Assembly: GCA_019635695.1 (NCBI GenBank)
Contig: JAHBYZ010000023.1
Coordinates: 1 to 44,991, forward strand
Length of the DNA stretch: 44,991 nt
Origin: Rhizobiaceae bacterium
GTDB taxonomy: Bacteria; Pseudomonadota; Alphaproteobacteria; Rhizobiales; Rhizobiaceae
Reading direction: 5' to 3'
Numbering within the stretch: the stretch's first letter is position 1; every line of letters begins with the position of its first letter. Both the position numbers and the translations under genes were made by a program. Positions 17,962 to 27,323 of the stretch are shown one piece after another. The notes under the pieces were generated by a model that ran no database searches, had not been told where the DNA came from, and saw only the letters and a program-made list of their open reading frames with translations.

Positions 17962-18834
17962 ATGAACGAGGATGCGGGAAGAAAGCGGCTCGGCCGTGGC
18001 CTGGCTGCCCTGATCGGTGACATGGACCGCCCGGTCGCCGCCGCGACGCCTGCTGCCAGCGCGGATCGCGTCGTCCCAATCGCTTTCGTCGGCGCCAACC
18101 CGCGCAATCCGCGCCGCAGCTTCGCCGACGCCGATCTCGCCGACCTCGCGCAATCGATCCGCGAGCACGGCATTGTACAACCTGTGGTGGTGCGTCCGGC
18201 GCAGGGGGGCCAGTTCGAGATCATCGCCGGCGAGCGCCGCTGGCGGGCTGCCCAGCGGGCAGGGCTGACCGACATTCCGGTCATCGTGCGCGACGTCGAC
18301 GACCGCGTTGCGCTGGAACTGGCGATCGTCGAGAACGTCCAGCGTTCCGATCTCAATGCAATCGAAGAGGCCGCGGGATACCAGGCGCTGGTCGACCAGC
18401 ACGGATACACCCAGTCCGATCTCGCGCAGGTGATCGGCAAGAGCCGCAGCCACGTCGCCAACACGCTGCGTCTTCTCAAGTTGCCGGAAGTGATCCGCGA
18501 CATGCTGGTGGACGGTACGCTATCGGCCGGACATGCGCGCACGCTGGTCACGGCCGAGGATCCCGCCGGCCTCGCCCGGCGGATCGTCGAAGAGGGCCTG
18601 TCGGTGCGGCAGGCCGAGGCGCTTGCGCAGGCACCCGAGCCGGCGCCCGAGCAGAAGTCGCCGCCGCGCGAGCCGAAGGACGCCGATACGCTGGCGCTGG
18701 AAAAGCTGCTGGGCGATGCGACCGGGCTCAAGGTTACGATCAGTCACCGCAGTCGCGGCGGTGAGGTGAAAATCGCCTATTCGACGCTCGAGCAGCTCGA
18801 CGCGCTCTGCCGGAAGCTCAATCCGGCCTCCTAG
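17962..18834 (+). CDS. parB: Chromosome-partition protein ParB
   Basis: A 290-residue CTP-dependent clamp that loads at parS and spreads along DNA. The N-terminus RKRLGRGLAALIG is the ParA-stimulating peptide. The CTP-binding domain includes NPRNPRRSF, SIREHGIVQPVVVRP and GERRWRAAQRAGL; a central HTH (YTQSDLAQVIGKSRSHVANT) reads parS; the C-terminal dimerisation part is GLKVTISHRSRGGEVKI. Length is typical. Five parS-like sites lie within about 15 kb upstream. Its stop is 9 bp from the stop of the convergent holA. Confidence 0.97.
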   Translation: MNEDAGRKRLGRGLAALIGDMDRPVAAATPAASADRVVPIAFVGANPRNPRRSFADADLADLAQSIREHGIVQPVVVRPAQGGQFEIIAGERRWRAAQRAGLTDIPVIVRDVDDRVALELAIVENVQRSDLNAIEEAAGYQALVDQHGYTQSDLAQVIGKSRSHVANTLRLLKLPEVIRDMLVDGTLSAGHARTLVTAEDPAGLARRIVEEGLSVRQAEALAQAPEPAPEQKSPPREPKDADTLALEKLLGDATGLKVTISHRSRGGEVKIAYSTLEQLDALCRKLNPAS

Positions 18835-18843
18835 CGATTCGGC

Positions 18844-19884
18844 TCAGCGACGGCGGCGGGCGCGCTCCAGCGCCACCGCCATCAATGTCTGACGCGTCAC
18901 CGCACGCGCAAGGTCGGGACGGCGGCGGGTCTCCAGGATGGCCCCCTGCACGCGGTCGAGCACACGGGCGCAGGCGGTCGTGTCGAAGGCAGCAAGGGCG
19001 CGCTCGACAAGACCTCGCCGGGCAAAGAACACCGGCGGTCGCGCCGATGCCACCGCGCTCGCCGCCGACTTCCCGTCACGCTCCATCGCCTCGCGCAGGA
19101 GTTGCAGGGACTGGAACTGGCGCTGAACGGCTCCAAGCAACTGAAAGCTGTTCACGCCGGCGGCGGCGCTGCGCGAGAACGCAACGTCGAATGCTTCCAT
19201 GCGACCGTCGATGGCCGCGTCGACGGCTTCGTCGGCGTCGGTCGAGGCGACGTCGCCGACGCTTGCACGCACGTCATCGATGCCGATCGTGCCGGTTCCG
19301 GCAGCGTAGAGCGCCAGCTTGTCCAGCTCGGACCGGCTGGCCATGCGGTCGCCGCCGAGAACCGAGCGCAGCAGTTCGCGCGCCTCGAGCGCGATGCCGA
19401 GGCCGGCTGCGCCGAGCACCTCGTCGATGAGTCGCTCGACCGCGGCCGAATCGTCGGCATAGCAGGGCAGCGCCATCGCGCCCGTGCCGTCCTCCGCAGC
19501 GGCGCGCAGGGCGGAGCCCTTCTTCAGGTCGCCGGCCTCGATCAGAACCACCGCATCCGCAGGCGCCTCGGCTGCCAGCAGCTTCACGGCCTCGGCCAGT
19601 CCCTTGTCGTTGCCGGCGTCGAGCACCCAGATCAGCCGGCGCGGCGCGAACATCGCCACGGTGCGCGCCTCGTCGACCAGACGGCCGGGGTCGCCGGCAA
19701 GCGCCGAGGCGTCGAGTTTCACCACGCTGAAGGGATCGTCGAGCGGCAGGCCGGTCGACCTCGCGAAGGTCCGTGCCCGCTCCGAGACAAGGCCGCGATC
19801 GGGCCCGTAGACGAGCACCACACGCACCGCCGGGTCCGGACGCGCCAGCCAGCGGTCGACCTCGCTCGATTTCTTCTGGGCCAT
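18844..19884 (-). CDS. holA: DNA polymerase III delta subunit
   Basis: A 346-residue clamp-loader subunit that opens the beta clamp. The N-terminal part carries VRVVLVYGPDRGLVSERA at about residues 20-37, the degenerate P-loop region of HolA, then ARTVAMFAPRRLIWVLDAG; the middle has the helical lid and the C-terminus the collar domain. Start chosen at ATG 19884 (MAQKKSSEVDRWL), which matches the family start; an in-frame upstream extension has no match. It follows the L,D-transpeptidase gene on the same strand (71-bp gap) and is convergent with parB. Confidence 0.93.
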   Translation of the reverse strand: MAQKKSSEVDRWLARPDPAVRVVLVYGPDRGLVSERARTFARSTGLPLDDPFSVVKLDASALAGDPGRLVDEARTVAMFAPRRLIWVLDAGNDKGLAEAVKLLAAEAPADAVVLIEAGDLKKGSALRAAAEDGTGAMALPCYADDSAAVERLIDEVLGAAGLGIALEARELLRSVLGGDRMASRSELDKLALYAAGTGTIGIDDVRASVGDVASTDADEAVDAAIDGRMEAFDVAFSRSAAAGVNSFQLLGAVQRQFQSLQLLREAMERDGKSAASAVASARPPVFFARRGLVERALAAFDTTACARVLDRVQGAILETRRRPDLARAVTRQTLMAVALERARRRR

Positions 19885-19955
19885 GACGCCCGCAATAGGC
19901 CAAAGCGGTGCAGGATGCCAGCGGCGCATCGCGCCGCCGGCTGTCGGCATGGCGG

Positions 19956-20744
19956 CTAGCGCAGCATCTCCGCGTCGCGCGGCAGACCGGCATCGATCGG
20001 CTCCGCCGTGCGCGACGAGACCTGCGCCATCCTGCCGGCGGCGGTGAGGTTCGGGCGTACATGGATCGGAGCGGCGCCGTTCACGCGGCTATACAGGTCG
20101 ATGATATCCTGATTCATGAAGCGCACGCAGCCGGACGAGGCATTCTTGCCGATGGAGTTCCATTCCGGCGAGCCATGCAGGCGGTACATCGTGTCATTGC
20201 CGCCGCGGAACAGGTACATGGCGCGCGCGCCAAGCGGGTTCGTCGGCCCGGGCGGCATTCCGTCCTTGTACTGGGCGAGTTCCGGACGGCGCTGGATCAT
20301 CTCCGGCGGCGGGGTCCAGACCGGCCATTGCTTCTTGTACTGGACAACCGCACTGCCGGTCCATTCGAAGCCCGCTTTTCCGAGCGCGACGCCATAGCGG
20401 ATCGCCCGGCCGCCCGGCTGCACAAGGTAGAGGAAGAACTGCGAGGTATCGACGACAATGGTGCCAGGCGCCTCGCCGGTCGGATCGGGCACCATCTGCC
20501 GGTAATATTTCGGGTCGATCTTGTCGATCGGGATCGCCGGCAGCTGATATCCGGCGTCGACGCGCGCCGCATACATCGCTGCCGGATTGCCGAGGCCGGT
20601 ATCTGCCGGGCCCGCGGTTACCGGCGGGGTCACCACATCGTCGGTGGTGCACGCGGAAAGCGCTATCGACGCGACGCCCGCGGCCGATGCGCCGAGAAAG
20701 GATCGCCTGCTGATGCGTCCGGAGAACTGCGAAAGATCTGACAT
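19956..20744 (-). CDS. L,D-transpeptidase (YkuD domain) lipoprotein
   Basis: A 262-residue exported enzyme of the YkuD/ErfK family, which makes 3-3 peptidoglycan cross-links or attaches proteins to peptidoglycan. The N-terminus has SRRSFLGAS, resembling a twin-arginine motif, then SIALSAC, a lipobox, so it is probably a lipoprotein. The catalytic region is YRLHGSPEWNSIGKNASSGC followed by VRF, with the conserved His and Cys. Start ATG 20744 puts the signal at residues 1-31. Its 5' side borders a 631-bp gap that contains the tRNA-Gly remnant. Confidence 0.92.
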   Translation of the reverse strand: MSDLSQFSGRISRRSFLGASAAGVASIALSACTTDDVVTPPVTAGPADTGLGNPAAMYAARVDAGYQLPAIPIDKIDPKYYRQMVPDPTGEAPGTIVVDTSQFFLYLVQPGGRAIRYGVALGKAGFEWTGSAVVQYKKQWPVWTPPPEMIQRRPELAQYKDGMPPGPTNPLGARAMYLFRGGNDTMYRLHGSPEWNSIGKNASSGCVRFMNQDIIDLYSRVNGAAPIHVRPNLTAAGRMAQVSSRTAEPIDAGLPRDAEMLR

Positions 20745-21375
20745 GAGGCCCCCTGCCTGCCGGTACGTTACGCCAAGACCACCAAAATAGCCGCGCACCG
20801 GCGGATTCTACCGCGCAATACTACCCGATCGCGAAAGCGGCGGAAGCGTGGCCGAACCAAGGCAGACGGAAATCCGGCGCCACATTGTGGGAAAACGGCC
20901 ACGAAAGCTCTGCGCCAGCGCCCCGCAAGCGAAACGCAGACGCCGGCGGAAGACCCAAACCCGGTGGGCCGAAAAAGCGTCAATGTTGGGAAAACTGGAG
21001 CGGGCCGGTGCGAGGCAACTCGCGCGTGGATCCGCTTCCGCCATCGGGTCGCAATCGCCAGTGTTTCGTCCCGAAAAGGCTGGTCAGCCATCGGATTGGC
21101 TTTGAACCGGCAGCTGGTGACCAGAAACTGCGGGGGAGCCAGCGGCGTTTCGGGGAGAACTAACCCCCCAACCCCGCCCACGAACGATGGATTTCGCCGG
21201 TGGCGGGCTCATCATTCATCTCCAGCCGGATGTCTGCGTCGATCGAACCGGTGGAACTCTATGTCAGCCATTGGTTGATACCCACGACGCGCGCCCATCT
21301 TTCGACATGCGCAGGTTGCAAGGATCGGCGCGACGGGTCAAAGCCCGTCGCGACAGTCATCCCGCGAGACTGACA
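20745..21375. other. Gap of 631 bp without a convincing gene
   Basis: Divergent gap between the L,D-transpeptidase and the CHAT gene. Frames opening here lack any recognisable protein. The only structured item seen is the 24-bp copy of the tRNA-Gly 3' end and flank at 20982-21005. Confidence 0.6.
20982..21005 (-). repeat. Copy of the tRNA-Gly 3' end plus flank (candidate relic attachment site)
   Basis: 24 bp that match 27073-27097 with a single one-base insertion/deletion, in the same orientation. On the plus strand it ends TGGAGCGGGC, which is the last 10 nt of the tRNA-Gly gene including CCA; the other 14 nt match the DNA just beyond the tRNA 3' end. The rest of the tRNA is absent. Geometry fits the distal att repeat of an element inserted at the tRNA 3' end. 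Confidence 0.75.
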
Positions 21376-24156
21376 ATGCGTCGTACGCTCGTTGTTTCCG
21401 CCGCCCTGCTTGCGATCGCCGCGGCGAGCCCGGCGCAGACACAAGAACGGCCCGCCGAAGCGCTGGCGGTCCAAGCCGGAGCGGAAAGCGAGGCGCAGCT
21501 CTCAGCGCCTATCGAAGCGGCGTACCACCTGCTGGAAAGCGGAAAGATCGACGAGGGCTTTTCCGCCCTGCTTGAGGCGCTGAACGCGGCGGCGCGCACG
21601 GACCGCCACGCCTTCACGATCCGCCAATACACGCAGGCTGCGTCGCTTTTTCACGAGAACGGGCTGAACGACCAGGCGGCGCAGCTCTTCAAGGAAGGGT
21701 CCCAGACGCGCGCCGCGCAGGCCGACATCGCTGAACTCGCCGACTTCTATCTGGCTTACGCACAGTTCCGCACCGTTGTGGTCGATCCCGAGCAGCATTT
21801 CGTCCCGCTCTTCACCATGGCGACCAACCTCTACGACAGGCACTACGGACGAGAATCGCGCGAGTTGATCAACGCCACCGACCTGATGGCCGCGGCGCTC
21901 GGGAACATTGGCCAACTCGGCACCGCCATCAACCTTATGCAGGGCAATTACGACGTGGCGCTCAAGGCATTGGGCCCGGACGATACGATCACCTGGCGGC
22001 TGGCCAACAATCTCGCCGACGTCCTGCGCGGCCTTGGCGCACCGGCGCGAGCGCTCGAGTTCGACCGCGTGGTGCTGGAAAAGCGCATCGCGCACTACGG
22101 CCGCGACCACTTCAACACACTCGTCAGCGCCAACAACAACGCGCAGGACCATCTCGACCTTGGCGACTATGCCGAAGCGCGTCTCCTGCTTGAGATGTGC
22201 CGGGAGATCGTGGCGGCGACGGGCGATACGGCCAACGCGCCGGTGATGGACGCCTGGCTCGAATACACCGACCTGCTGGCGGGCAAGAAGGCGTTCGACG
22301 ACGCGGCGGCGGAGCGCATGAATGCTGTCGTCACCGATGCCGAGTATCCCGCGATCCTCAGCCTCAAGGCGGCTAACCTGCTGGCCGAGCATTTTCGCAG
22401 GACCGGCGACCAGGCGCGCCGCATGGAGCATCTTGAACAGGCCTACGGCATTGCCGGCAGCAATATGTCGACCACGCACCCGCTGACCTTCGCCGGACGA
22501 ATTGCCATCGCCAATGCCAAGGCCGAGACGGACACGAAGGCGGCGGCAGCCGAATTCGCCGACATAGACGCCGAAATGCTCCGTTGGGTCTACCTGCAGG
22601 TGTTCTACGCCGGAAATCGCGACCTGGTCGAAACCATGCGCGCCATGGCCGACGACATGCTGCATGACTATGCGGCGCTCGCCGAGCGGGACCCTTCCGT
22701 GGTCGCCGCCTTCGCCGATGCCGCCCGCCGCTGGCCGTCGCTGTCGAGCGTCGACAACGACAACGTGCTGAAGCTGGCGCGGCTGATCGATGCCGACGAC
22801 ACCGAGACGGCAGAAATGCTTGCGCAGATCACGCGCCTGTCGCGGGCCAGCCGCGAGGTCTTCGCCGTCGGCACCGAGATGGAAATGGGCTACGCGCTCG
22901 TCGAGCAGACGCGCGCGCTTGAGGAGCGGCTGCACGAACGCGTCACGCAGCGCTACAACGTCACGCGCGAAACCATGGCCGAGCCGTTGCCTGCCGCCGG
23001 CGAAGTCCTGCAGAACGGGCAGGCGCTGGTGCAGTATTTCGTGACCCGCAAGTGGAAGGCCAACCGCGACCTGGCCGAACCGCTGGATGCAACCACGCTC
23101 TACGCGATCGTCTCGCGTAACGGCCGTGAGCCCGCGCTGCACAATCTGGGCGATCCGCGCGCCGCGACGGCGGGCGACGAGGCCAAGCAGATGGCCTCGC
23201 TGCGCACGACGCGTTCGGCTGCCGAGCGCGGCGCATCGCCTATCGTTGCCGCCGCAGACGCGTCCTTCGCTGATCTGCACGCCACGCTCGTCGAGCCACT
23301 GGAGACCGATCTTGCGGGCGCCGAAACCGTGTTCGTGATTCCCGACGGACAGCTGTTCGCGGTGCCCTTCTCGCTGCTGAAGGACCATCAGGGCAGGCTG
23401 TTGGAAGAGCGCTTCACGTTGCGCTTTCTCACCCGGCCCGAAGCGCTCCACGGCGTCGGTGCGGAGCAGACCTCCGTGCCCGGAGCCGTCGTGCTTGCCG
23501 GCGGCATCGACTACAGGAACGGCGACGAGAAGGGCGCCGAACCTCTGCCAGGCACGTTGAAGGAGGTGAACGCGATCGGCGCCATTCTCGGCGGCAAGTC
23601 GTTCGCCGTGGAGAAGCTCACCGGCGCGGAGGTTGGCGAAGCCGTGCTGCGCGGGAAGATGGAGGGCGCACGCATCGCCCACCTCGCCACGCACGGCGCC
23701 TATCGCAGCGCCGGCGCGGGCGGCTCCAGCGATGTCGACACGCTGTGGCAGAGCGACATCATCCTGTCCCGCTCCGGCGACCGCCACGCGATGAGGCGCG
23801 ACGAGGCCGACGGCCGGCTCTACGCCTTCGAGCTGATGGGATGGGACCTGACGAAGCTCGACCTGCTGGTGCTGTCGGCCTGCGAGACGGGCCGCGGCGA
23901 GGAGACGTTCGTCGGCGGCCTGCGCGGCCTGCCAACCGCGATCGGTATCGCCGGCGCGAAGCGGTCGCTTCTGACGCTGTGGCCGGTGGACGATCAGGGT
24001 ACTGCCGAATTCATGGTCCGCTTCTACGAGCACCTTGCAGGCGGAATGACCTATGCCGATGCACTGCGGCAGACGCGCCGCGACGCCATTGGAGGCCGGC
24101 TCCCTGCGGCACAGAACCCGCTGGTGTGGGCGGCATTCGTGATGTTCGAGAACTGA
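21376..24156 (+). CDS. Secreted TPR-CHAT domain protein (caspase-like peptidase)
   Basis: A 926-residue protein with a signal peptide (MRRTLVVSAALLAIAAASPA), a long helical region with degenerate TPR-like repeats (about 40-420, for example GLGAPARALEFDRVVLEKR and NNAQDHLDLGDYAEARLLLE) and a C-terminal CHAT domain (about 620-926). The caspase-type dyad is present: H773 in HLATHGAY and C836 in LSACETG; the end LLTLWPVDDQGTAEF and NPLVWAAFVMF are CHAT hallmarks. CHAT proteases are known from separase-like and bacterial defence systems; this one is predicted periplasmic and its target is unknown. Start ATG 21376 is set by the signal peptide; the frame opens 189 nt earlier. Lies in the tRNA-bounded segment, convergent with the M13 peptidase. 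Confidence 0.9.
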   Translation: MRRTLVVSAALLAIAAASPAQTQERPAEALAVQAGAESEAQLSAPIEAAYHLLESGKIDEGFSALLEALNAAARTDRHAFTIRQYTQAASLFHENGLNDQAAQLFKEGSQTRAAQADIAELADFYLAYAQFRTVVVDPEQHFVPLFTMATNLYDRHYGRESRELINATDLMAAALGNIGQLGTAINLMQGNYDVALKALGPDDTITWRLANNLADVLRGLGAPARALEFDRVVLEKRIAHYGRDHFNTLVSANNNAQDHLDLGDYAEARLLLEMCREIVAATGDTANAPVMDAWLEYTDLLAGKKAFDDAAAERMNAVVTDAEYPAILSLKAANLLAEHFRRTGDQARRMEHLEQAYGIAGSNMSTTHPLTFAGRIAIANAKAETDTKAAAAEFADIDAEMLRWVYLQVFYAGNRDLVETMRAMADDMLHDYAALAERDPSVVAAFADAARRWPSLSSVDNDNVLKLARLIDADDTETAEMLAQITRLSRASREVFAVGTEMEMGYALVEQTRALEERLHERVTQRYNVTRETMAEPLPAAGEVLQNGQALVQYFVTRKWKANRDLAEPLDATTLYAIVSRNGREPALHNLGDPRAATAGDEAKQMASLRTTRSAAERGASPIVAAADASFADLHATLVEPLETDLAGAETVFVIPDGQLFAVPFSLLKDHQGRLLEERFTLRFLTRPEALHGVGAEQTSVPGAVVLAGGIDYRNGDEKGAEPLPGTLKEVNAIGAILGGKSFAVEKLTGAEVGEAVLRGKMEGARIAHLATHGAYRSAGAGGSSDVDTLWQSDIILSRSGDRHAMRRDEADGRLYAFELMGWDLTKLDLLVLSACETGRGEETFVGGLRGLPTAIGIAGAKRSLLTLWPVDDQGTAEFMVRFYEHLAGGMTYADALRQTRRDAIGGRLPAAQNPLVWAAFVMFEN

Positions 24157-24308
24157 CGCCGGAGATCACGTCGTATTGGGGACCGGAAGCGGACTGTCGG
24201 TCTTGCATGGCGTTTCCGGGAAAGCTGCCGTGTGAATCGGCATGCAATATTGACCCCCGGTCGGGAACGACGGTGAGCGCCGGACCGGGTGGAACTGGTC
24301 TTGGTTGG

Positions 24309-24325
24309 GCGCCCCGGTGGGGCGC
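24309..24325. terminator. Hairpin between convergent CHAT and M13 genes
   Basis: A perfect 7-bp stem GCGCCCC / GGGGCGC with a 3-nt loop, 153 nt after the CHAT stop and about 100 nt from the M13 stop. No T-run follows; instead GGCTTT is repeated about three times (24331-24348). It could act as a two-way transcript end, but this is weakly supported. Confidence 0.35.
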
Positions 24326-24427
24326 GGGTTGGCTTTGGCTTTGGCTTCGAAGCGGTTCTTGAAGCGCCGGGATTTACTGCCGGGCACTTTCCGCGAACTG
24401 GCGGAACAGGCGTTGTGAGGCCGGGCG

Positions 24428-26467
24428 CTACCAGACCTTGGCGCGCTGGTCAGGCGGCAGGTAGAGCGCGTCGCCCTGCTTGACGTCGAAGGCGGAGTAC
24501 CAGCCGTCGACATTGCGCACGATGCCGTTGACGCGGAACTCGCCCGGGCTGTGCGGATCCGACAGGAGCAGCTGGCGCACCACGTCGGGCGTGGCCAGCG
24601 TGCGCCACACCTGCGCCCAGGCCATGAAGAAGCGCTGGTCGCCGGTGAAGTCGTTCAGGTCGCGCGACGCTTCCGCGCCCTTCTCCAGCGCCAGCCGGTA
24701 GGCGTCGTATGCAACGGTCAGGCCGCCGAGGTCGCCGATGTTCTCGCCGAGCGTCAGCGCGCCGTTCACATACATGCCCTCGACAGGGGAAAAGGTGTCG
24801 AACTGCCCGACGAGCACGGCCGCACGGCGCTCGAACTCCTCCCGCGCGGCCGGCGTCCACCAGTTGCGCAGTATGCCGTTCGGATCGAACTGGCTGCCCT
24901 GGTCGTCGAAAGCGTGGCCAAGCTCGTGGCCGATCACGGCGCCGATCGAGCCGTAGTTGACGGCGATATCGGCATTGGGGTCGAAGAAAGGCGGCTGCAG
25001 GATGGCGGCCGGGAATTCGATCAGGTTTCGATCGGGACTGTAGCCGGCATTGATCGTCTGCGGCGTGAACAGCCACTCCCAGTCGCGGCGCGGGCCCTTA
25101 AGCGCGGTCAGCTGGTCCTGGTGCTGGAACGCCGCGATCGCCTTGACGTTGCCGACGAGGTCGTTAGGGGCGAGGCGGACGGCCGAATAATTGTGCCAGC
25201 GGTCCGGGTAGCCGATATGCGTGGTGATGGCTTCGAGCTTCTTCAGTGCCTCGGAGCGCGTCTCGGCGTCCATCCAGGCATTCTCGACCAGCCGGTTGCG
25301 GAACGCGGCGATGACGTTGGAGACGAGGTCCTCCATCTGCGCGCGGTATTCCGGCGGGAAGAAGTGCTTCACGTACACGCGGCCGAGCGGCTCGCCCAAC
25401 ATGTCGCTGACGATACCGACGGCGCGCGGCTCCAGCGGGCGGCGCTTCTCGACGCCCGACAGCCGCGTCGAATGGAAGGCGAAGTGGAACGCCTGCCAGT
25501 CCTGCGACAGCATGTCGGCGAAGGTGTCGATGTAGTGGAAGGCGAGATAGGAACGCCACGTCTCGACCGGCGTCTCGGCAAAGAGCTTTGCCAGTGCCTG
25601 GATGGCGGTATCGGTCTGCAGCACGATTTCGGACTGGTCCGCGAAGCCCGCCTCCGCGAGAAAGGCCGACCAGTTGATGCCCGGCGCGAATTCGGACAGT
25701 TTCGCAACCGGCATGAGGTTGTACATGCGCACCGGGTCGCGCATCTCCGCCTCGGCCCATTGCAGCTCGGCGATCTTCGTCTCAAGGGACACGATCGCGT
25801 CGGCGCGCTCTGCGGCACCGTCAATCCCCGCGCGCTCGAAGGTCTGCCGGATGTAGTCGCGATAGGCGGTGCGGTGGCCCGCGAAGGGCTCGTCCGGCCG
25901 CAGGTAATACTCGCGCGCAGGCAGGCCGAGACCGCCCTGCCAGGTGGCGACGACGTAGCGCTTCGGATTCCCGGAATCGAGTTCCACCGCGATATTGACG
26001 ACCGAACTGGTGAAGGGCCGCGCCATCCAGCGCGCGATCTCGTCGCTGGTCTCGGTCGCGAGGATGGCGTCGACGTCCTTGCGGATCGGATCGATCGCCA
26101 GCTGGTCCAGCCGCGCGACATCCGTGTAGCTCTGGTAAAGCGCCTTGATCAGTGCCTCGTCGGTGCCAGGCGCGGCATCGGAGGCGACGATCTCGGCAAT
26201 CAACTGCGTAAGCTGGTCCTCGGTCCTCAGATCGGCGTCGAGGAAGGCGGTGGCCCGCGAGAAGCCGTCGGGAATCTTCGCCGTCGTCAGCCAGCCATTG
26301 TTGACGAAGCGGTAGAAATCGTTGCCGGGCGAGATCGCGCGGTCGACATACTGGGTTTCTATGCCCCAGGTGCCAAGCAGCGGCTGGCCGCTATCCTGCG
26401 CAAGTCCGGGCGCCATCCCCGCGAGCAGGAGAGCGAGAACCTGCAGCGATCGCTGGACTGTCGGCAC
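24428..26467 (-). CDS. M13 family zinc metallopeptidase (neprilysin-like)
   Basis: A 679-residue exported peptidase of the M13 (neprilysin/PepO) family. The signal peptide is residues 1-23 (LQVLALLLAGMAPGLA). Zinc ligands are seen: H514 and H518 in HELGH with catalytic E515, and E575 in ENIGDLGG with D579. An N-terminal substrate-restricting lobe begins SPGNDFYRFVNNGW; NAGYSPDRNLIEFPAAILQP is the usual strand before the active site, and the chain ends in the family Trp. Start is GTG at 26467 after a GGAG; no better ATG exists. Likely degrades or trims peptides in the periplasm. Shares the tRNA-bounded segment with the CHAT gene. Confidence 0.95.
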   Translation of the reverse strand: MPTVQRSLQVLALLLAGMAPGLAQDSGQPLLGTWGIETQYVDRAISPGNDFYRFVNNGWLTTAKIPDGFSRATAFLDADLRTEDQLTQLIAEIVASDAAPGTDEALIKALYQSYTDVARLDQLAIDPIRKDVDAILATETSDEIARWMARPFTSSVVNIAVELDSGNPKRYVVATWQGGLGLPAREYYLRPDEPFAGHRTAYRDYIRQTFERAGIDGAAERADAIVSLETKIAELQWAEAEMRDPVRMYNLMPVAKLSEFAPGINWSAFLAEAGFADQSEIVLQTDTAIQALAKLFAETPVETWRSYLAFHYIDTFADMLSQDWQAFHFAFHSTRLSGVEKRRPLEPRAVGIVSDMLGEPLGRVYVKHFFPPEYRAQMEDLVSNVIAAFRNRLVENAWMDAETRSEALKKLEAITTHIGYPDRWHNYSAVRLAPNDLVGNVKAIAAFQHQDQLTALKGPRRDWEWLFTPQTINAGYSPDRNLIEFPAAILQPPFFDPNADIAVNYGSIGAVIGHELGHAFDDQGSQFDPNGILRNWWTPAAREEFERRAAVLVGQFDTFSPVEGMYVNGALTLGENIGDLGGLTVAYDAYRLALEKGAEASRDLNDFTGDQRFFMAWAQVWRTLATPDVVRQLLLSDPHSPGEFRVNGIVRNVDGWYSAFDVKQGDALYLPPDQRAKVW

Positions 26468-27072
26468 CGTATGTCTCCGTATATGTCTGTTTTGTATGGG
26501 TTTGTAGTGATGGCGGACGGGCGTCGCGCTACCATGACGCCCTCCGGGACGGAGCGCAATCGGGGGATCTCCCTCTCAAGGGGAGGGACACGCTCGGCGT
26601 CGCGAACGCACTTTGGGACGCTCTCCGTGTGTGGGACAGGAGTTTGCTTGCCGACATATGCGCTGGCGCGGGCAGGTCGACATTTCCGCCGGAGAGGGCG
26701 ATGCAGACGCGTTTGCGGGCGACCGGCAGCTGGCCAAACTGAACCGGCCTTGACGTGGCTGCGCTCGTAATGCGCCTGAGCCAATCCCGGCATGACTCCG
26801 AGCACGGCTCCGGACATTCGCTGATCTCGCGGCTGCCGAAAGATCGCGCTTCTCGCCGCGGCAATACCGAACCCCGTCGCTTCTTGAGCGTAAGGAAGCC
26901 TCGAACTTTTTGGATTCCGGGCGAGGCAACGGTGGCCCAAATCGCCGCGACGAAGGCAGGCGTCTAGCCGAATGCGCGAACATCTCACGAAATCGCACCG
27001 CGCGGCCTATCTGAGGCCTGGCGTACCGAGCCGCCCCGCGGCTCTTTCAGTGCGTTTCATCAAAGCACTGCA
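26468..27072. other. Gap of about 600 bp without a recognisable gene
   Basis: Between the M13 gene and tRNA-Gly. Several short frames are open but none resembles a known protein, and no integrase or transposase remnant could be recognised. This would be the tRNA-proximal end of the proposed insertion, where an integrase gene would be expected. Confidence 0.6.
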
Positions 27073-27097
27073 AATGTTGGGATAAACTGGAGCGGGC
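27073..27097 (-). repeat. tRNA-proximal copy of the 24/25-bp repeat (candidate attachment site)
   Basis: Consists of the last 10 nt of the tRNA-Gly gene and the 15 nt beyond it. Matches 20982-21005 except for one extra T. Confidence 0.75.
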
Positions 27098-27162
27098 GAA
27101 GGGATTCGAACCCTCGACCCCAACCTTGGCAAGGTTGTGCTCTACCCCTGAGCTACACCCGC
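27088..27162 (-). tRNA. tRNA-Gly (anticodon GCC)
   Basis: A 75-nt tRNA with encoded CCA. Acceptor arms GCGGGTG and CGCCCGC pair, with discriminator T, as usual for glycine. D-arm AGCTCAGGGGTAGAGC, anticodon stem CAACC/GGTTG with loop TTGCCAA (anticodon GCC), and T-arm GGTTCGAATCC are all intact. Its 3' end is duplicated near 21 kb. Confidence 0.97.
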
Positions 27163-27323
27163 TCGCGCGGCGCCTCTATGGCCGAACTCGCAGGCGATTG
27201 CAACAGCAAATCGCGGGCGTGCCGGAAGCGTGGCGAGAGCGCCATCCTCTCCCAAAGGAAGCTTCACACCCGGCGCCGCACGGCCTATGAGCGTTGCATC
27301 CTGCCAGCGACAAGCGAGCCGCC

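Noticed and set aside
21502..24033. 843-codon minus-strand frame opposite the CHAT gene
   Set aside because: Rich in Arg, His, Gly and Val in the typical pattern of antisense shadows, with no domain. The plus-strand frame has signal peptide and catalytic dyad.
24551..26770. 739-codon plus-strand frame opposite the M13 peptidase
   Set aside because: Shadow of a certain metallopeptidase gene with HELGH and ENIGDLGG motifs.
26468..27072. Decayed integrase near tRNA-Gly
   Set aside because: Short frames in this gap were read for tyrosine-recombinase motifs (R...HxxR...Y) and none was convincing, so no pseudogene is annotated.
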